Source: an uncultured Bacilli bacterium (GTDB taxonomy: Bacteria > Bacillota_I > Bacilli_A > RF39 > UBA660). Taken from it: DNA of 52,907 nt. Position 1 is the first letter of the stretch, and each line of letters opens with the position of its first letter. The notes beneath the pieces were generated by a model. That model saw only the letters and a program-made list of their open reading frames with translations, made no database searches and was not told the DNA's origin. The position numbers and the translations under genes were made by a program. The stretch is taken from contig CALVXM010000006.1 of the NCBI GenBank assembly GCA_944371305.1, forward strand, positions 1 through 52,907, given 5' to 3'. Positions 44,103 through 52,842 of the stretch are shown here, piece by piece.

Positions 44103-44815
44103 TATTCCACCTCACATAATAATATGTCTTCAAAGTTATTATCTTGAATTATTTTTAATTCTTTATTCTTTGCTAGTACCAATACTGACAAAAAAGTAAC
44201 AACAATATAACTTTTTGATCTAATATCAAATAATTCTTGAAAATTTACTTTTTTATTTTTTTTGATTATATCTTTAATTTGTTTACTTCTTAGAGTTATT
44301 GAGTATTCTTTAGTAGTTATCTTAGTATTAAGAGGCTTTTCAATTTCTTTCCTATTTAGAAATTTTTCAAACGCTTTAATTAGATCAGTCAATTCAATTC
44401 CATCAGCCAAAGTTGATACTGATTGAAATTCATCAAAGTCACTAGATTTTTTAGTAAAATACTCTTGACGATCCAATTCTAATTCATGAAATTTAGATGT
44501 TATATCTTTATAATGCTGATATTCCAACAATCTTTGAATCAACTTTTCTTTAGGATCCTCTTCATATTCATCTTCAACTAATTCTGGTTTGGGCAATAAC
44601 ATACTAGCTTTCATTTCAATCAACTCGGCAGCCATAACCAAATAAGAACTAGCTATGTTTAAATTTAAATCTTCCATCTTTTTTATATAATCTAAATATT
44701 GTTCTGTTATTTGCTCAATTTTGATATCATAAATATCAATATTTGACTGTTTAATTAAATGAAGCAATAAATCCAATGGACCTGAAAATTTATCTATAGT
44801 AAAACAATAATCCAT
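44102..44815 (-). CDS. scpA: Segregation and condensation protein A (kleisin)
   Basis: 237 aa. FSGPLDLLLHLIKQSNIDIYD is the diagnostic N-terminus (quoted only in part: FSGPLDLLLHLI), with a C-terminal winged helix (FQELFDIRSKSYIVVTFLSV). Links the two SMC heads in chromosome condensation. Length normal. Confidence 0.96.
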   Translation of the reverse strand: MDYCFTIDKFSGPLDLLLHLIKQSNIDIYDIKIEQITEQYLDYIKKMEDLNLNIASSYLVMAAELIEMKASMLLPKPELVEDEYEEDPKEKLIQRLLEYQHYKDITSKFHELELDRQEYFTKKSSDFDEFQSVSTLADGIELTDLIKAFEKFLNRKEIEKPLNTKITTKEYSITLRSKQIKDIIKKNKKVNFQELFDIRSKSYIVVTFLSVLVLAKNKELKIIQDNNFEDILLCEVE

Positions 44816-44873
44816 AATATTTACTCCTTTAACTTCATTAATTATAACAAAAAAAGATAAAAAAATCTATTAT

Positions 44874-45515
44874 TTATCTTTTAATGTCAATCATTTTTAA
44901 AAAGTTATATACTTTTATATATATATTTTCCCAATTAAATTCTAGTTCATCATAAATTTTTTTAATAGGATTTTTTACTTTTAAATTTCTATTAAAGATT
45001 TCTAAACACAAAAAATTAATCTTATATTGTTCATTTTCTCTAACCATATTATCTAATTTTGAATAAATAAATTTTCTTATATTATTTTCATTTCTAGTCG
45101 TAAAATGTTCATATTTATTATCTATTAAATTTTTATATTCTAACTTTGTATATTTTAAACTTTTACTATATTCAATTATTTCTATTTCTTCTTCTAATAA
45201 CAATTTGCTATAAGCTTTTATATTACCATTTTTATTTAATAAAAACGCCATAACTTCGCTTTTATCTGTTGCTAGGAAACAATATTCTAAAGTCTGTTTA
45301 TTTTTCCTAGGAAATATTTCTGTTTTGTTGTATATTTTTGATAAGAAATCCATCGATATTTTAACTTTTTTATTTATTAGATTATATAAATCGTTTGTTT
45401 CTAATAATAAAAAAGGAATTTTTCTAACATGGATAATTTTATCTTCTTTATTCCACTCAAAAATTTCATAGGGAATTTTATTATAATTTAGGAAAATATC
45501 GTATATGTAATTCAT
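44874..45515 (-). CDS. DUF3603-like protein
   Basis: 213 aa, soluble. YIYDIFLNYNKIPYEIFEWN and IIHVRKIPFLLL fit the opening of DUF3603 proteins, found near scpAB in Firmicutes. Function unknown. Its start overlaps the end of the small membrane protein gene by 35 bases. Confidence 0.65.
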   Translation of the reverse strand: MNYIYDIFLNYNKIPYEIFEWNKEDKIIHVRKIPFLLLETNDLYNLINKKVKISMDFLSKIYNKTEIFPRKNKQTLEYCFLATDKSEVMAFLLNKNGNIKAYSKLLLEEEIEIIEYSKSLKYTKLEYKNLIDNKYEHFTTRNENNIRKFIYSKLDNMVRENEQYKINFLCLEIFNRNLKVKNPIKKIYDELEFNWENIYIKVYNFLKMIDIKR

Positions 45516-45714
45516 CTTTTTCCTCCTTAGGTATACTAAAACACATTAAAATTATTCCAATTATAAAAATCAAACATTCAGGTTGTCTAATAATAAAATT
45601 AACATATTGCCAAAAATTATACCCTATTGTTGTTAAATTTAGATAAATTATTATATAAATTGCCCCTATTAAAGTAAAACCAAATCCTACTAAAAAGAAG
45701 AAAAATCGAATCAT
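45481..45714 (-). CDS. Small two-helix membrane protein
   Basis: 77 aa: helices ~3-25 and ~45-62 and a charged tail KEEKDELHIRYFPKL. No family recognised. AGGTGAAATAA precedes the ATG; coupled to the DUF3603-like gene. Confidence 0.6.
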   Translation of the reverse strand: MIRFFFFLVGFGFTLIGAIYIIIYLNLTTIGYNFWQYVNFIIRQPECLIFIIGIILMCFSIPKEEKDELHIRYFPKL

Positions 45715-45737
45715 TTATTTCACCTAATTTATCTTAT

Positions 45738-45767
45738 GAAAAAAGTTCTATCTAATATGATAGAACT
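45738..45767 (-). terminator. Terminator of the LtaS-like gene
   Basis: Minus strand AGTTCTATC and GATAGAACT, perfect 9-bp stem with a 6-base loop, followed by TTTTTT. Confidence 0.9.
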
Positions 45768-47694
45768 AATTTAAAACACTATATTTAAAATAATCTTTTT
45801 TTAATGTATTATCACTAGCTGTAAACTTATTGCTTAATATTTTGTTTATATTCTTAATGTAATCTTCATTAACTTGATTATCTTTTAATTCATAATCATT
45901 TTTACTGGCTATATAAATGGCCTTATCTGTGACCCAACTACCGGTTGGAAACAAAGCGATCGTTTCTTCATCAGAAAATATATCTTTACCGATATAATAT
46001 CGTGGGTCATAATTCAAATCAAATAAATTAGCTAAAGTTGGTAATATATCAAAGGTACTAGCCGTTTTGCTAATAACTTGGGCATCAACAGTATTATTAT
46101 AAATAACAAATGGCATTCTATCCTCATTTAAACCTTCATATCTATCAATAGGAGAACGTTCTGCTAAATAATCAAAATCCAAGTTATATGGATGATGGTC
46201 ACCAAAAAGCACAATGACAGTATCATCTAATTTATTATCTTTTTCTAAACTTGAAATTAAATATTCTAAACTTTGATCAAACTCAATTGCTTTAGCTAAA
46301 TATCTTTTCATCGTTATATCTGTATCGAGGTTTTTGACTTGATTCCAATTTTTTCTAGTTGTAGCATCGTCGAATTCATACGAAAAATGCATTGAAACAG
46401 TTATAACAAAACTAAAGAATTTATCATCTTCACTAAACATTGGATAAATTTTCTTCATTAATTCTAGATCACTAGTCCATCCACCATTAGTACTAAAACC
46501 TAATTTGTCCGAATTATAAAAAGTAGATCCCATATTTTTATGAAGTTTAGTTCTTGGATAATAATTATCACTCCAACCATGATAAGATGTTGATGTGTAT
46601 CCGGCATGATTAAACAAATTGAAAATACTTGAACTATAATTGTTATTTACATAAGTAAATGGCGTACAAACTGAATTGCTTGGAATAATTGAAGTTAAGG
46701 CGATAAACTCACTTTCACCTGTTGTACAACTAAATTTAGGAGCATAATAGTTATCAAAATACCATCCTTCTTTAGTTAAACGATACAACGTTGGCGTTAA
46801 TTCTGGATCAATAGCTGCCAAATCCAAAGCTTCCACCATAATTAAAACTAAATTTTTATCTTTAAAAATACCCGTGTATTCATTTTTATCTGTAATTGAT
46901 TGACTCATATAGTATTGATGAAGATTTTTGATGACCTTATCATCTTCATTATCAATTAACTTCTGCCAAGCAGAATCATCGATATGTCTAGTATAATCAG
47001 TAGGTTCTTCTTCGACTGGTGGTGGGGTAATATCAATAATATTATTAGCTTCGCTACCACCAATAAAATAAAATAAATCTCTTATAATAAAACGAGTTGT
47101 TCCAAATTCTTTCAATGATATGTCGATTAGTGTAGGAAAACGATATAATTCTTTATTATCTTTCAATTGATTATCTGGAGTAACATTTAAAGTCAATAAA
47201 GATATTATATGAACTACTATAATGGTTCCTATAACAATTAAACTATTTTTCCAAGTTGGTTTTTCATAATTAAACCATTTTTTCTTCCAAATAAATAAAA
47301 CTATCAAAATAATCAAAGGTAAAAAACATAAATAATACTCTAATCTAATACTAGATATAAAAGTTGATACTTCATTACTAATACGATCGGCGTCTCCACC
47401 ACCACCTAACATACTAAGTGACATAAAGTTACCCATAAAATTTTTAAAATTAAGTTGTAATAAAGTATATAATCCCATTACTAAAACAATTAAACAACTC
47501 AAAATTTTAGCAACCAAAGGTTTAAATAATGTAAATATAAATGAACTAACTAAACTAAAGGTTAAAGTAAATAAAATAATACGTAATAGTTCAAAATCAA
47601 ATATAGTATGAAAAGATATACCCTTAAACAATAATTCTATAAAAGTTAAACTAATAAATATACATAAAAAAAAATTCCAAAAATATTTTCTCAT
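45766..47694 (-). CDS. ltaS: LtaS-type phosphoglycerol transferase (lipoteichoic acid synthase-like)
   Basis: 642 aa. Five membrane helices in the first ~195 residues, then an extracellular sulfatase-fold domain (~275-600). LIMVEALD gives the metal Glu, FSCTTGESEFIALTS the catalytic Thr and VLFGDHHPY the metal-binding Asp/His. It would polymerise glycerol phosphate on a lipid anchor. ATG at 47694 follows GGAG by eight bases. Which polymer it builds cannot be told from sequence. Confidence 0.88.
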   Translation of the reverse strand: MRKYFWNFFLCIFISLTFIELLFKGISFHTIFDFELLRIILFTLTFSLVSSFIFTLFKPLVAKILSCLIVLVMGLYTLLQLNFKNFMGNFMSLSMLGGGGDADRISNEVSTFISSIRLEYYLCFLPLIILIVLFIWKKKWFNYEKPTWKNSLIVIGTIIVVHIISLLTLNVTPDNQLKDNKELYRFPTLIDISLKEFGTTRFIIRDLFYFIGGSEANNIIDITPPPVEEEPTDYTRHIDDSAWQKLIDNEDDKVIKNLHQYYMSQSITDKNEYTGIFKDKNLVLIMVEALDLAAIDPELTPTLYRLTKEGWYFDNYYAPKFSCTTGESEFIALTSIIPSNSVCTPFTYVNNNYSSSIFNLFNHAGYTSTSYHGWSDNYYPRTKLHKNMGSTFYNSDKLGFSTNGGWTSDLELMKKIYPMFSEDDKFFSFVITVSMHFSYEFDDATTRKNWNQVKNLDTDITMKRYLAKAIEFDQSLEYLISSLEKDNKLDDTVIVLFGDHHPYNLDFDYLAERSPIDRYEGLNEDRMPFVIYNNTVDAQVISKTASTFDILPTLANLFDLNYDPRYYIGKDIFSDEETIALFPTGSWVTDKAIYIASKNDYELKDNQVNEDYIKNINKILSNKFTASDNTLKKDYFKYSVLN

Positions 47695-47778
47695 ACCACT
47701 CACTCCATTTATATTATATATCTATTTTTTGTTATTGACAATATTTAATTTTAATGTAAAAATATTAGTGGTGAAGTT

Positions 47779-48084
47779 ATGAAACGATTTAATATGATTG
47801 ATGAAGGTTTTAAATGTGAGAAATGTAAAAAAATGGTTGCTCCATTAAAATATACAGCTCGCGATCATTGTCCTTACTGTCTATATTCTAAACACGTAGA
47901 TATTTATCCTGGCGATCGTAACAATCAGTGTCTAGGATTGCTAATTCCTATCGATATCGAAAAATTTAAAAACTCTTATAAGATAATTTATAGATGCAGC
48001 AGATGCAATCAATTACACAAAAATATAATTGCCGAAGATGACAATTTTGATGAAATTTTAAAAATAATGCAAAATAAAACCTAG
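47779..48084 (+). CDS. RNHCP domain protein
   Basis: 101 aa. FKCEKCKKMV, RDHCPYCLYSKHVD and YRCSRCNQLHKN are three zinc-binding Cys motifs; RDHCPYCLxSxHVD is the RNHCP signature. Function unknown, likely nucleic-acid related. It is the only rightward gene in this stretch. Confidence 0.85.
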   Translation: MKRFNMIDEGFKCEKCKKMVAPLKYTARDHCPYCLYSKHVDIYPGDRNNQCLGLLIPIDIEKFKNSYKIIYRCSRCNQLHKNIIAEDDNFDEILKIMQNKT

Positions 48085-48104
48085 TATAAAACTAGGTTTC
48101 TTTT
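48078..48104. terminator. Bidirectional terminator between convergent genes
   Basis: AAACCTAGT and ACTAGGTTT pair perfectly just after the RNHCP stop, with T residues on the plus side and A residues (T on minus) on the other. Confidence 0.85.
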
Positions 48105-48105
48105 C

Positions 48106-48687
48106 TTAAAATTTCCAAATATCATCATCATCAGACACATTTTTTTCTTCGTTATCATTCGATGAAGAAACATCAGCTAACGGTGTTGAATCTATTGGTT
48201 TCAAATCATCATTCTCTAATTTTTCATCAGAATCTTTTGGTTCATTAATTAGTTCATCAATTACAACTGGTTGTTCTTGAACTTCTTCAGTTGTATCTTT
48301 AGCTGTAAAATCCTCTAAAGGCGCAAACAAAGATTGATCGACATTTTCGTTAGTATCCGAAACATTAACGTCAGTCAAAGGTGCCTCTGGGTTTTCAACG
48401 GTTAAATTATCAGTAACTAGTTCGCTTTGAACTAAATCATTAATACCTTTATTATCAATTTCTACTTTTTCCTGTTTTTCTTCGGCGTTTTCTTTTTTTG
48501 ACTTTTTTTCTTTTTTGGGCTTTTCCTTTGGTTTTTCTTTTGATTTTTCTTTTGGTATTTCTGTCTCCGCTTCAACTTTTTTACTTCTTCCAAAATCAGT
48601 TTTTTCAGCAAAATAACCAATAACAGCCATTAAAATTATTATTCCTCCAACTATAAACCAAATATAGTTATCTAAAATAAATTCCAT
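48106..48687 (-). CDS. Membrane-anchored disordered protein
   Basis: 193 aa. One N-terminal helix (~9-27), a Lys/Glu/Pro stretch with KEKSKEKPKEKPKKEKK and a long acidic tail ending DDDIWKF. No folded domain seen. The anchored, charged tail could recruit cytosolic partners. GGAGGAG precedes the ATG. Confidence 0.7.
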   Translation of the reverse strand: MEFILDNYIWFIVGGIIILMAVIGYFAEKTDFGRSKKVEAETEIPKEKSKEKPKEKPKKEKKSKKENAEEKQEKVEIDNKGINDLVQSELVTDNLTVENPEAPLTDVNVSDTNENVDQSLFAPLEDFTAKDTTEEVQEQPVVIDELINEPKDSDEKLENDDLKPIDSTPLADVSSSNDNEEKNVSDDDDIWKF

Positions 48688-48748
48688 AAACTCCTCCTTA
48701 TTCTCAACAATATGATAGCACTTTTTTTTTATTTTTTCAACAGTATTT

Positions 48749-49258
48749 TTAATTTTTCAAATAATCTTTACCTTTGAAAGGTTCATCACGTAACAAATCA
48801 AAATAATTATTTTGTCTTAAAACCTCGTAAGTGGCTATTGCCACACAATTTGATAAATTTAAAGCTCTTACTTTATCGGTCATTGGTAATCGCATACAAT
48901 GTTCTAAATCAGTTTTCAATATTTCTTTAGGGATTCCTGTACTTTCCTTACCAAAAATTAAATAAATTTCCTCATCTTTAGAAATTTTAAAATCAAAATC
49001 TGTAGGTGGTTTATTACCATATCTCGTAAAATAAAAATATCTACCTTTATTTTGTTCTTTAAAATCATCAAAATTTTTATATACTTTATATTGACAATTA
49101 TTAATATAATTCACGCCACATCTTTTAATCGTTTTATCGTCAATTTTGAAACCTAATGGCTCAATTAAATGTAATTTAGAATTGGTTGCTACGCAAGTTC
49201 GCATTATATTGCCAGTATTTTGAGGAATTTCTGGTTCATATAAAACAATATTAATCAT
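48749..49258 (-). CDS. trmL: tRNA (cytidine/uridine-34 2'-O)-methyltransferase TrmL
   Basis: 169 aa SPOUT enzyme. LYEPEIPQNTGNIMRTC, LIFGKESTGIP and LPMTDKVRALNLSNCVAI give the SAM-binding trefoil knot of TrmL/CspR, which methylates the wobble base of tRNA-Leu. Four-base overlap with the AAA+ gene. Confidence 0.94.
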   Translation of the reverse strand: MINIVLYEPEIPQNTGNIMRTCVATNSKLHLIEPLGFKIDDKTIKRCGVNYINNCQYKVYKNFDDFKEQNKGRYFYFTRYGNKPPTDFDFKISKDEEIYLIFGKESTGIPKEILKTDLEHCMRLPMTDKVRALNLSNCVAIATYEVLRQNNYFDLLRDEPFKGKDYLKN

Positions 49259-50202
49259 AATTGAGTTTGTTCCTTATCTAAATCCTCTAATTTAATTACT
49301 GGTAAAACGACATTTTCATCTTTACATAAGTCTTTAAAAGTTTCTCTAAACTGATCTAATTCTTTAATAATACTATCCGGATAAATCTTTCGACTAATAG
49401 CAATTGCATTATAAAAATCGACGACATCTACTTCAGTTTTATTATTATACAAAGCATTAGAAAAAGCTTGAGTCAAAACCGATAAGGCAACATCAGGATA
49501 CATGGCTGCTAAACCATAAACACGTTTAAATTCACTTGTAGCACTAACAATCGCTTTAACTAATAGTTCAGTTACATAAGAATTATACTTCATTTTAATA
49601 CCAGTTTGTTTTTCAATTTTAGGAATTGTTCCCATTAATATTTTAACTGTTACTTCTTCAGTTGGCTCTAAAACTTCAATTTTTTCAAATCTTCTTAAGA
49701 ATGCTCTATCTCTTAAGATGTAGGTTTCATATTCAACTGATGTAGTAGCACCGATTACTTTTATATCTCCACGATCCAATCCTGATTTTAAAATATTGGC
49801 CAAATCCATAGGTCCTTCACTTTTATTGCCTATCAAAGTATGAATTTCATCAATAAATAAAATAGTTTTATCAACTTTTCTTAATTCTTCAACCAATTCA
49901 GTAGCAACTAATACTTCCCTTCCATCTACCACCATCGTTCCAAGTAATGAAGTTGAATTAAGCCTAATAATACGGTATCCTTTTAAAGCATTAGGTACTT
50001 CATTTCTTTGAATTAAATAAGCAATTCCTTCAACAATAGCTGTTTTACCAATACCTGGTTTACCAACTAACAAAGCTGATTTTTCAGGAGTTAACAATAC
50101 GACTATTGCTCTTTTTATTTCTTCATCACGTGCAATAGCTGGATTGGTAATATATTCTTTTTTTGTTAAATCATCTCCATAAGTATCTAGTACACTATAC
50201 AT
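49255..50202 (-). CDS. Stand-alone Clp-like AAA+ ATPase (single D1-type module)
   Basis: 315 aa. GKPGIGKTAIVEG (Walker A), ILFIDEIHTLIG (Walker B), VIGATTSVEYETYILRDRAFLRRFE (in part ATTSVEYETY, sensor 1 and Arg finger RDRAFLRRF) match the D1 module of ClpA/B/C. The Clp N-domain, middle domain and D2 module are absent, so it cannot be a complete Clp unfoldase. ATG at 50202 follows AGGTG. Between a lipoprotein and trmL. Confidence 0.8.
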   Translation of the reverse strand: MYSVLDTYGDDLTKKEYITNPAIARDEEIKRAIVVLLTPEKSALLVGKPGIGKTAIVEGIAYLIQRNEVPNALKGYRIIRLNSTSLLGTMVVDGREVLVATELVEELRKVDKTILFIDEIHTLIGNKSEGPMDLANILKSGLDRGDIKVIGATTSVEYETYILRDRAFLRRFEKIEVLEPTEEVTVKILMGTIPKIEKQTGIKMKYNSYVTELLVKAIVSATSEFKRVYGLAAMYPDVALSVLTQAFSNALYNNKTEVDVVDFYNAIAISRKIYPDSIIKELDQFRETFKDLCKDENVVLPVIKLEDLDKEQTQL

Positions 50203-50203
50203 T

Positions 50204-50614
50204 TTATTCACCTACATATCCAAGCTTTTCTAAACTTTTCACTACGTCATCATAATCAGCAGCGCCAATAATTCTATCATATGTACTGGTCTCATTACCA
50301 TCTTTAATAAAAATTGTAGTCGGAGTAGAAGAAACAACAAATTTACTATAAATTTTAGCATTCTCTTCTTCGCTTAAACTATTTAAATCAATAAAGAAGA
50401 TATCAATTCCTTCATCCTTAGTTACTTTTTCCATAATTGGTTCATAATGCATACAAGCTGAACAAGTATCAGAACCGATAACAAAAACAAAACTTTCTTT
50501 ATTATTCAATTTAGTTTCAAGTTCGCTATAACTAATACCAACATAACTACCTTTTTTACCACAACCAACCAATAATAAAGTTAATATACTTAAACATAAT
50601 AATATCTTCTTCAT
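50204..50614 (-). CDS. Thioredoxin-like lipoprotein
   Basis: 136 aa. Lipobox LVGC (Cys ~19), thioredoxin fold with SDTCSACMHYEP (CxxC) and the cis-Pro loop SSTPTTIFI. Likely an extracytoplasmic thiol oxidoreductase; Cys-rich secreted proteins of the pilus locus are possible clients. The ATG at 50614 is chosen for AAAGGAG and the signal peptide; the longer frame to 50683 runs into the preceding terminator. Confidence 0.85.
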   Translation of the reverse strand: MKKILLCLSILTLLLVGCGKKGSYVGISYSELETKLNNKESFVFVIGSDTCSACMHYEPIMEKVTKDEGIDIFFIDLNSLSEEENAKIYSKFVVSSTPTTIFIKDGNETSTYDRIIGAADYDDVVKSLEKLGYVGE

Positions 50615-50663
50615 AACATCATCTCCTTTAACATTATACAATATATCCAATAAAAAAAAAAGA

Positions 50664-51107
50664 CTATTTATCTTTTTTTGCATAAGTAATTATTTGATCT
50701 GGTATTAAATAAATATTTTTATCCAACAAATCATCAATATCAATTCCTAATTCATCTACTAAATTTGCAATTGTTTGATTTTCTTTTGTAATATATAACC
50801 CTTTAGTAGTTTTAGGAATCAATAATTTTTGATTAGGATAAATATAGGAACCTTCTTCTAAGCCATTTAATTTTTCAATTACGTCTACTTTGGTATCATA
50901 TTCTTTAGCTATTTGATACAAATTATCACCTTTTTTTACATTATAAATAAAATATGGTGAATTTAAATTAGGAACAACTAGTAATTGCCCTGGCGTTAAT
51001 TGATCTATATTACCATTTAATTCTATTAATTCATTTACACTAAATCCTAAATTATCTGCAAGATTTCTAATTGTATCATTAGAAGTTACCTGATATACAC
51101 TATACAT
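50664..51107 (-). CDS. LysM repeat protein
   Basis: 147 aa, two clear LysM domains (~3-47 YQVTSNDTIRNLADNLGFS, ~52-98 YNVKKGDNLYQIAKEYDTK) and a third, weaker one (~103-145). No signal peptide is seen, so export is unclear. ATG at 51107 follows GAGGTG by four bases. Confidence 0.85.
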   Translation of the reverse strand: MYSVYQVTSNDTIRNLADNLGFSVNELIELNGNIDQLTPGQLLVVPNLNSPYFIYNVKKGDNLYQIAKEYDTKVDVIEKLNGLEEGSYIYPNQKLLIPKTTKGLYITKENQTIANLVDELGIDIDDLLDKNIYLIPDQIITYAKKDK

Positions 51108-51202
51108 AAAACACCTCAATAAATTATATTCAACTAATATAAAATGAAACCATTTTTTGACTTAATTTAACAATAATTATAAAAATGTAATAAAAAAAAC
51201 GT

Positions 51203-51415
51203 TTATACCAACGCTGTTTTTATTTCTACTACATTCTTGGCTTGCAAACCTTTGTCTGTTTGAACTAATTCAAATTCAACATATTGTCCTTCCACTAAAG
51301 TTTTATAACCTTGTGATAAAATAGACGAATAATGAACAAAGATATCTTCATTTTCTTTATATTCAATAAATCCAAATCCTTTTTCATTATTGAACCATTT
51401 TACTTTGCCTTTCAT
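51203..51415 (-). CDS. Cold-shock protein, copy 1
   Basis: 70 aa single [11 protein letters not shown] (RNP1) and DIFVHYSSI (RNP2) bind single-stranded RNA/DNA. Paralogue of the next upstream gene (~65-70% identical by eye). Confidence 0.95.
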   Translation of the reverse strand: MKGKVKWFNNEKGFGFIEYKENEDIFVHYSSILSQGYKTLVEGQYVEFELVQTDKGLQAKNVVEIKTALV

Positions 51416-51528
51416 AAATTTAAATCTCCCTTCTAGTAATTCGCTTACAATATTATTATAAAATCGCAGTAGTCTAAAGTAAAGAAATTTAAGAGTTCAA
51501 ATTTCGACAATTTTCGACAGATAAAAAA

Positions 51529-51744
51529 CTATAATGTTACTTTTTCTTTTAATAAAGTAACATTTTTGGCTTGAAATCCTTTATCAGTTTCGACAATTTC
51601 AAAACTAACAATATCACCTTCATTTAAAGTTTTATGCCCTTTTAATATTATCGAAGAATAATGGACAAAAATATCTATATCTTCCTTGTACTCTATAAAA
51701 CCAAACCCCTTTGCATCGTTAAACCACTTAACTCTTCCTTGCAT
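51529..51744 (-). CDS. Cold-shock protein, copy 2
   Basis: 71 aa CSD with KGFGFIEY and [18 protein letters not shown] precedes the ATG. About 150 bases of AT-rich leader precede it, which in csp genes often folds to control translation. No full gene is seen in 51745-51963. Confidence 0.95.
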   Translation of the reverse strand: MQGRVKWFNDAKGFGFIEYKEDIDIFVHYSSIILKGHKTLNEGDIVSFEIVETDKGFQAKNVTLLKEKVTL

Positions 51745-51963
51745 ATAAGCTCCCTTCTATAAATAACGACATTTTTCATGATATCATTTTTACAATATTT
51801 TTCATGTTTTTTTGTTTGGAACTTATATTTTGTCGTCTCAATTTTCAACCATACGTAATCAATTATTTTTTTAATTCTATACAATCAGCTAAACAATTGT
51901 TTCGTACAAATTTATATATTACTTATATAAATGCGTGATATCCTTAAATACGGGGTAGACAAT

Positions 51964-52572
51964 ATGAAAACGAAAATAATAAATGGTTTGATGACATTAA
52001 TAGAAAAAGAACAAAATTTTAATGAAGAAAAATTGGAAATTATTAAATACGGACTAGAGGGAGTATATCTAACCATATCGAAATTAATTATTATTTGTAT
52101 ACTAGCTTATATTTTAAATTTGTTTTATGAAATAATTGTATTTTTAATTTTATATAGTATTATTCGAATGACTTCATTTGGATTACATGCAAAAAAAAGC
52201 TGGGTATGTTTGTTATCTTCAACTATCATATTTGTATTTGTTCCATTTATAAGTTTACATATCATGATTCCTATTTACCTAAAAGTTATAATTGGAATAA
52301 TTTTAATTGGATTAATCTATAAAAATGCACCAGCAGATACTCACAAAAGACCAATTGTTAATTATAAAAGAAGAATGATATATAAATACTGTTCAACATT
52401 TATAGCAATTATATATGTTTATTGTGCGGTTTTAATAGATAATAATTTCTTTAGCAATAGTTTTATATTCGCACTTTTAGTTCAAGTTGTTATTATTTCA
52501 CCTTTAGTCTATAAAATTTTTAAGTCACCTTATAACAACTACCTAGCATATTTAGCCAATAATAATATTTAA
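51964..52572 (+). CDS. agrB: AgrB, autoinducer-peptide processing membrane protease
   Basis: 202 aa, five to six helices. FGLHAKKSWVC holds the catalytic His75 and Cys82, spaced by seven as in staphylococcal AgrB (77/84). RPIVNYKRR follows the conserved basic loop. It cuts AgrD and forms the thiolactone. The ATG at 51964 gives the usual length; the frame to 51931 lacks a ribosome site. Confidence 0.9.
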   Translation: MKTKIINGLMTLIEKEQNFNEEKLEIIKYGLEGVYLTISKLIIICILAYILNLFYEIIVFLILYSIIRMTSFGLHAKKSWVCLLSSTIIFVFVPFISLHIMIPIYLKVIIGIILIGLIYKNAPADTHKRPIVNYKRRMIYKYCSTFIAIIYVYCAVLIDNNFFSNSFIFALLVQVVIISPLVYKIFKSPYNNYLAYLANNNI

Positions 52573-52624
52573 ATATATATCACCTATATATTTGAATATA
52601 AAGATTTAGAAGGAGGGAAGTATC

Positions 52625-52744
52625 ATGGGATTTATTACATCACTTTTAGCAGCTATCGGTTCATTTACCGCAAACTTTGGCAGTAACGCTTGTTTCTTTT
52701 GTTTCTTTGATGAACCAGAATGTCCAAAAAGTTTAGTAAAATAA
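52625..52744 (+). CDS. agrD: AgrD, cyclic autoinducer peptide precursor
   Basis: 39 aa, too short for usual gene calls. GGAGGG precedes the ATG. Amphipathic leader MGFITSLLAAIGSFTANFG, core NACFFCFF, then the acid tail DEPECPKSL which matches the conserved DEPE.P of staphylococcal AgrD. Cleavage before Asp gives a ring from Cys23 to Phe28, with an extra Cys inside. Confidence 0.88.
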   Translation: MGFITSLLAAIGSFTANFGSNACFFCFFDEPECPKSLVK

Positions 52745-52772
52745 AAAAATGTAGCCATCAGAAGTGATTTGA

Positions 52773-52810
52773 AAAAAATCTACACGAAATAAAAAGCGTG
52801 TAGATTTTTT
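52773..52810. terminator. 14-bp hairpin between agrD and transposase
   Basis: AAAAAATCTACACG and CGTGTAGATTTTTT pair perfectly around 10 bases and end in T6. It ends the agrBD transcript and may also shield the transposase from read-through. Confidence 0.82.
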
Positions 52811-52842
52811 ATGTGTTAAAATTAGTGTGAGGAGGATAAGTA

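Noticed and set aside
48485-48560. Short repeats in the Lys/Glu/Pro stretch as a repeat array
   Set aside because: They are codon-level repeats of a low-complexity protein linker, not a CRISPR or structural DNA repeat.
51693-51884. 63-codon minus-strand frame over the cold-shock gene
   Set aside because: It overlaps the start of the cold-shock gene in another frame, has no ribosome site and no recognisable features.
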